Below are positions 62,158 to 64,000 of a stretch of 64,000 nt of DNA, piece by piece (within the stretch, counting starts at the first letter, position 1; every line of letters begins with the position of its first letter). Below the pieces are notes generated by a model. The model did not search any database and was not told the origin of the DNA. It was given only the letters and a program-made list of their open reading frames with translations. The position numbers and the translations under genes are program-made. Source of the stretch: Chloroflexota bacterium (GTDB lineage: Bacteria > Chloroflexota > Dehalococcoidia > Bin125); assembly GCA_028875225.1 (NCBI GenBank), contig JAPPFB010000012.1, forward strand, positions 1 to 64,000. The letters run 5' to 3'.

Positions 62158-62499
62158 TTAGAGCACCTCGCGGCCGCGTTCGCCGGTTCGGACTCGGACG
62201 GCCTCTTCGACGTCGGTGACGAAGATTTTGCCGTCTCCGGTGCGGTCGGAGCGTGCGCCGGCGATGATTGCTTCAATCGCCGGTTCCACGTTGAAGTCCG
62301 ATATGACGGTGATGATCTTCACCTTGGGGATCATGTCGACGGTGTAGAACTGTCCGCCTCGGCCGGCCTGCACGACGCCGCCCTGGTAGCCGTGACCGGC
62401 GACCCGCTCGACGTGCAGCCCGGTGATCCCCGCCTCGATCAGCTGGCGCTTGACCGGTTCCAGCGATTCGGGCCGGATGATTGCTTCGATCTTTTTCAT
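62158..62499 (-). CDS. glnK: PII nitrogen regulatory protein (GlnK/GlnB type)
   Basis: This 113-residue trimeric signal protein senses 2-oxoglutarate and ATP/ADP and gates the ammonium channel. It begins MKKIEAIIRPESLEPVK. The T-loop reads GRGGQFYTVDMIPKVKI, and the ATP-binding GDGKIFVTDVEEAVRVRTGE closes the chain. The loop is one residue longer than in E. coli GlnB, placing Phe at 51 and Tyr at 52, so uridylylation at the usual Tyr51 is uncertain. ATG overlaps the amtB stop by four bases. Confidence 0.93.
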   Translation of the reverse strand: MKKIEAIIRPESLEPVKRQLIEAGITGLHVERVAGHGYQGGVVQAGRGGQFYTVDMIPKVKIITVISDFNVEPAIEAIIAGARSDRTGDGKIFVTDVEEAVRVRTGERGREVL

Positions 62500-63812
62500 G
62501 ACAGCAACCTCTTCAGCGCTTCGGTTCCGGAGGGGATTTCCTCGTCAATCGTATCGCTGGCGTCCCAGCCAAAGCCGATCTCGTCGAACTCGTAAGCCGG
62601 CTCGCCATGCGTGCTGCGGTCGAGTCCGATCATCTCCTCGGTTTCGTCGACCCGGAGCGGCATCAGCTTCTGAACCAGGATGAACAGGACCGAGGACAAG
62701 ACCAACGACCAGCCCAGTGCGGCGAGGACACCGACGAGCTGACGCCAGATCAAGTCGGCGCTGCCGCCGATGAACCCATTCGCTCCGCCGGTCACCTCGG
62801 CGACGGCGAAGATGCCAATCGCCAGCGCTCCCCACATGCCGCCGACGCCGTGCACCGCAAAGACGTCCAGCGTGTCATCCATGTCGCGCCAGTTGTGGAG
62901 CAGTCGCACGGCGTAGAAGCCGAGGATTGAGGCGACCACGCCGATGCAAAGCGCGGGGAAGAAGTTGAGGTAGCCGTCGGTCGCCGGCCACAGGCCGACC
63001 GCGCCGGCAGCCGGTGTGATCGCCACGAGTCCGGCGACGGCGCCGGTCGCCGCGCCGATGATCGAGGGATGCCCGGTGTAGCGCCAGGAGAGGAACGTCC
63101 AGGCGAGCAGCCCACCGGCGGCGGAGATCTGCGTCTGCACGAAGGCATTGATCGCGGACTCGTTGGCGGCAAGCGCTGAACCGGCGTTGAACCCGAACCA
63201 GCCGAACCAGAGCAAGCCAGCGCCAATCACGACCTTGGACACGTCGTGCGGCCTGGTCTCCGCGACCGAGTCGCGTCGGCGTCCGACGAAGAGGGCGCCG
63301 GCCAAAGCCGCTGCCCCGGCGTTGATGTGGACCACGGTGCCGCCGGCGAAGTCCAGCGCATCGAGCTGGAACAACCAGCCGTCTCCGTGCCAGACCCAGT
63401 GGCAGATCGGCGCGTAGACGACCGTGATCCAGAGGACCGTGAAGACCAGCAGGGCCTTGAACGAGATGCGCTCAACGAACGCGCCGGTGATCAGCGCGGG
63501 CGTGATGATCGCGAACATCATCTGGAAGACCATGAAGGCCAGACCGTCGGCCGTCGGCTCGAGACCGCGCAGGCCGAAATTGGTCAGATTGCCGACGAAT
63601 CCGCCTAGATCGGTGCCGAAGGCCAGCGAGTAACCCCACATGATCCAGACGACCGTCGCCACGCCGGCCATCACGAACGACTGCATGATCGTCGCGGCGG
63701 CGGACTTGGTTCGCACCAGACCCGAGTAGAAGAAGGCGAGGCCCGGCGTCATCAACAGCACGAGGGCCGCAGACGTCAACAACCAGGCAGTGTTTCCGGA
63801 ATCCATACGCAA
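62496..63812 (-). CDS. amtB: Ammonium transporter
   Basis: This 438-residue Amt/Rh channel with eleven helices has GLAFFYSGLVRTKSAAATIMQS near the start, QMMFAIITPALITGAFVER, the DFAGGTVVHINAGAAALAGA signature with a pore His, and the C-terminal VDETEEMIGLDRSTHGEPAY tail that contacts PII. It conducts NH4+/NH3 under nitrogen limitation. It forms an operon with glnK through ATGA overlap. The second Met (63806) is an alternative start. Confidence 0.95.
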   Translation of the reverse strand: MRMDSGNTAWLLTSAALVLLMTPGLAFFYSGLVRTKSAAATIMQSFVMAGVATVVWIMWGYSLAFGTDLGGFVGNLTNFGLRGLEPTADGLAFMVFQMMFAIITPALITGAFVERISFKALLVFTVLWITVVYAPICHWVWHGDGWLFQLDALDFAGGTVVHINAGAAALAGALFVGRRRDSVAETRPHDVSKVVIGAGLLWFGWFGFNAGSALAANESAINAFVQTQISAAGGLLAWTFLSWRYTGHPSIIGAATGAVAGLVAITPAAGAVGLWPATDGYLNFFPALCIGVVASILGFYAVRLLHNWRDMDDTLDVFAVHGVGGMWGALAIGIFAVAEVTGGANGFIGGSADLIWRQLVGVLAALGWSLVLSSVLFILVQKLMPLRVDETEEMIGLDRSTHGEPAYEFDEIGFGWDASDTIDEEIPSGTEALKRLLS

Positions 63813-63963
63813 CCCCCATAGTCGGGCGCAGTTGACATAGAGAGGCTAGATCAACCGGAATGCGCCCGTCCGCAGAACCAGTGAGCGTAGTGTCGCCGAC
63901 GGACTCAATCGACTGGTTACGGATAGATGAATTCGAGTTCGGGATCGGTGATAGCCTCGCCCC

Positions 63964-64000
63964 ATGCCCGACTCGGATTCCCTCTCCCTCTCTGGTGAAG
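63964..64000 (+). CDS. Possible start of a further gene, cut by the window end
   Basis: ATG at 63964 opens a frame (PDSDSLSLSGE) that runs off the end. Only 12 codons are visible, so neither reality nor family can be judged. The preceding 150 bases, upstream of amtB, hold the amtB promoter region and no other visible feature. Confidence 0.2.
   Translation, partial: MPDSDSLSLSGE

Overview
The window is a GC-rich bacterial chromosome segment with short intergenic gaps and many overlapping same-strand genes. The gene repertoire suggests a Chloroflexota lineage of the SAR202/Dehalococcoidia kind: many CaiB/BaiF CoA-transferases, enoyl-CoA hydratase-like proteins, LLM flavin/F420-type oxidoreductases, CNNM/HlyC-type protein, an Aap-type amino acid transporter and a PyrR-controlled pyrimidine operon. 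This is inferred from gene content only. No rRNA or other decisive phylogenetic marker is present, so the assignment is tentative.

Layout. 1-3.4 kb: repeat-rich leader, a VOC dioxygenase-fold gene, a housekeeping-type sigma-70 factor, then three tandem tRNA-Gly(TCC) copies of which two have a disrupted T arm. 3.4-15.75 kb: a minus-strand train. Read in its own direction it is a Trm112-like gene, a PyrR-type attenuator leader, pyrR-pyrB-pyrC-carA-(GNAT)-(small membrane protein)-carB-pyrK, a BrnT-like toxin/antitoxin pair, an SMP-30 lactonase-like gene, 5-formyl-THF cyclo-ligase and two GyrI-like paralogs. 15.9-17.5 kb: biotin carrier and biotin carboxylase. 17.6-22.4 kb: an LLM oxidoreductase, two APH-type kinases, a hotdog thioesterase, a zinc-ligand-free bL36 and an RNase D. 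22.8-25.0 kb: tRNA-Asn, a lower-GC island with two orphan proteins, then tRNA-Gln and tRNA-Leu.

25-35.9 kb: CNNM/HlyC-type protein, HAD phosphatases, enoyl-CoA hydratase-like genes, a DUF4097-like protein, a solo class III cyclase domain, MFS, SDR, a beta-propeller lipoprotein, and repeat-filled gaps. 35.9-41.3 kb: an Aap-type amino acid ABC transporter whose operon is interrupted by a convergent HicAB module. 41.4-49 kb: amidohydrolase, a DUF433/DUF5615 module with a nonsense-mutated toxin, alpha carbonic anhydrase, carboxylesterase, VapBC and another LLM oxidoreductase. 49-62 kb: a catabolic block with CoA-transferases (one two-gene pair and one fused two-domain protein), a GMC oxidoreductase, three tandem MFS transporters and a cyclase-family hydrolase. 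62-63.8 kb: amtB-glnK.

The main systems are de novo UMP synthesis under PyrR control, amino acid and ammonium uptake, and CoA-linked degradation of organic acids. Superimposed are four toxin-antitoxin-type modules and an unusual density of hairpin/REPIN-like repeats. The most unusual signals are the aberrant tandem tRNA-Gly genes, 10-bp-phased degenerate repeats in three intergenic regions, and paired active/inactive CoA-transferase domains that occur both split and fused. Start codons were chosen by Shine-Dalgarno position and overlap with the upstream gene; positions read by eye may be off by a base.
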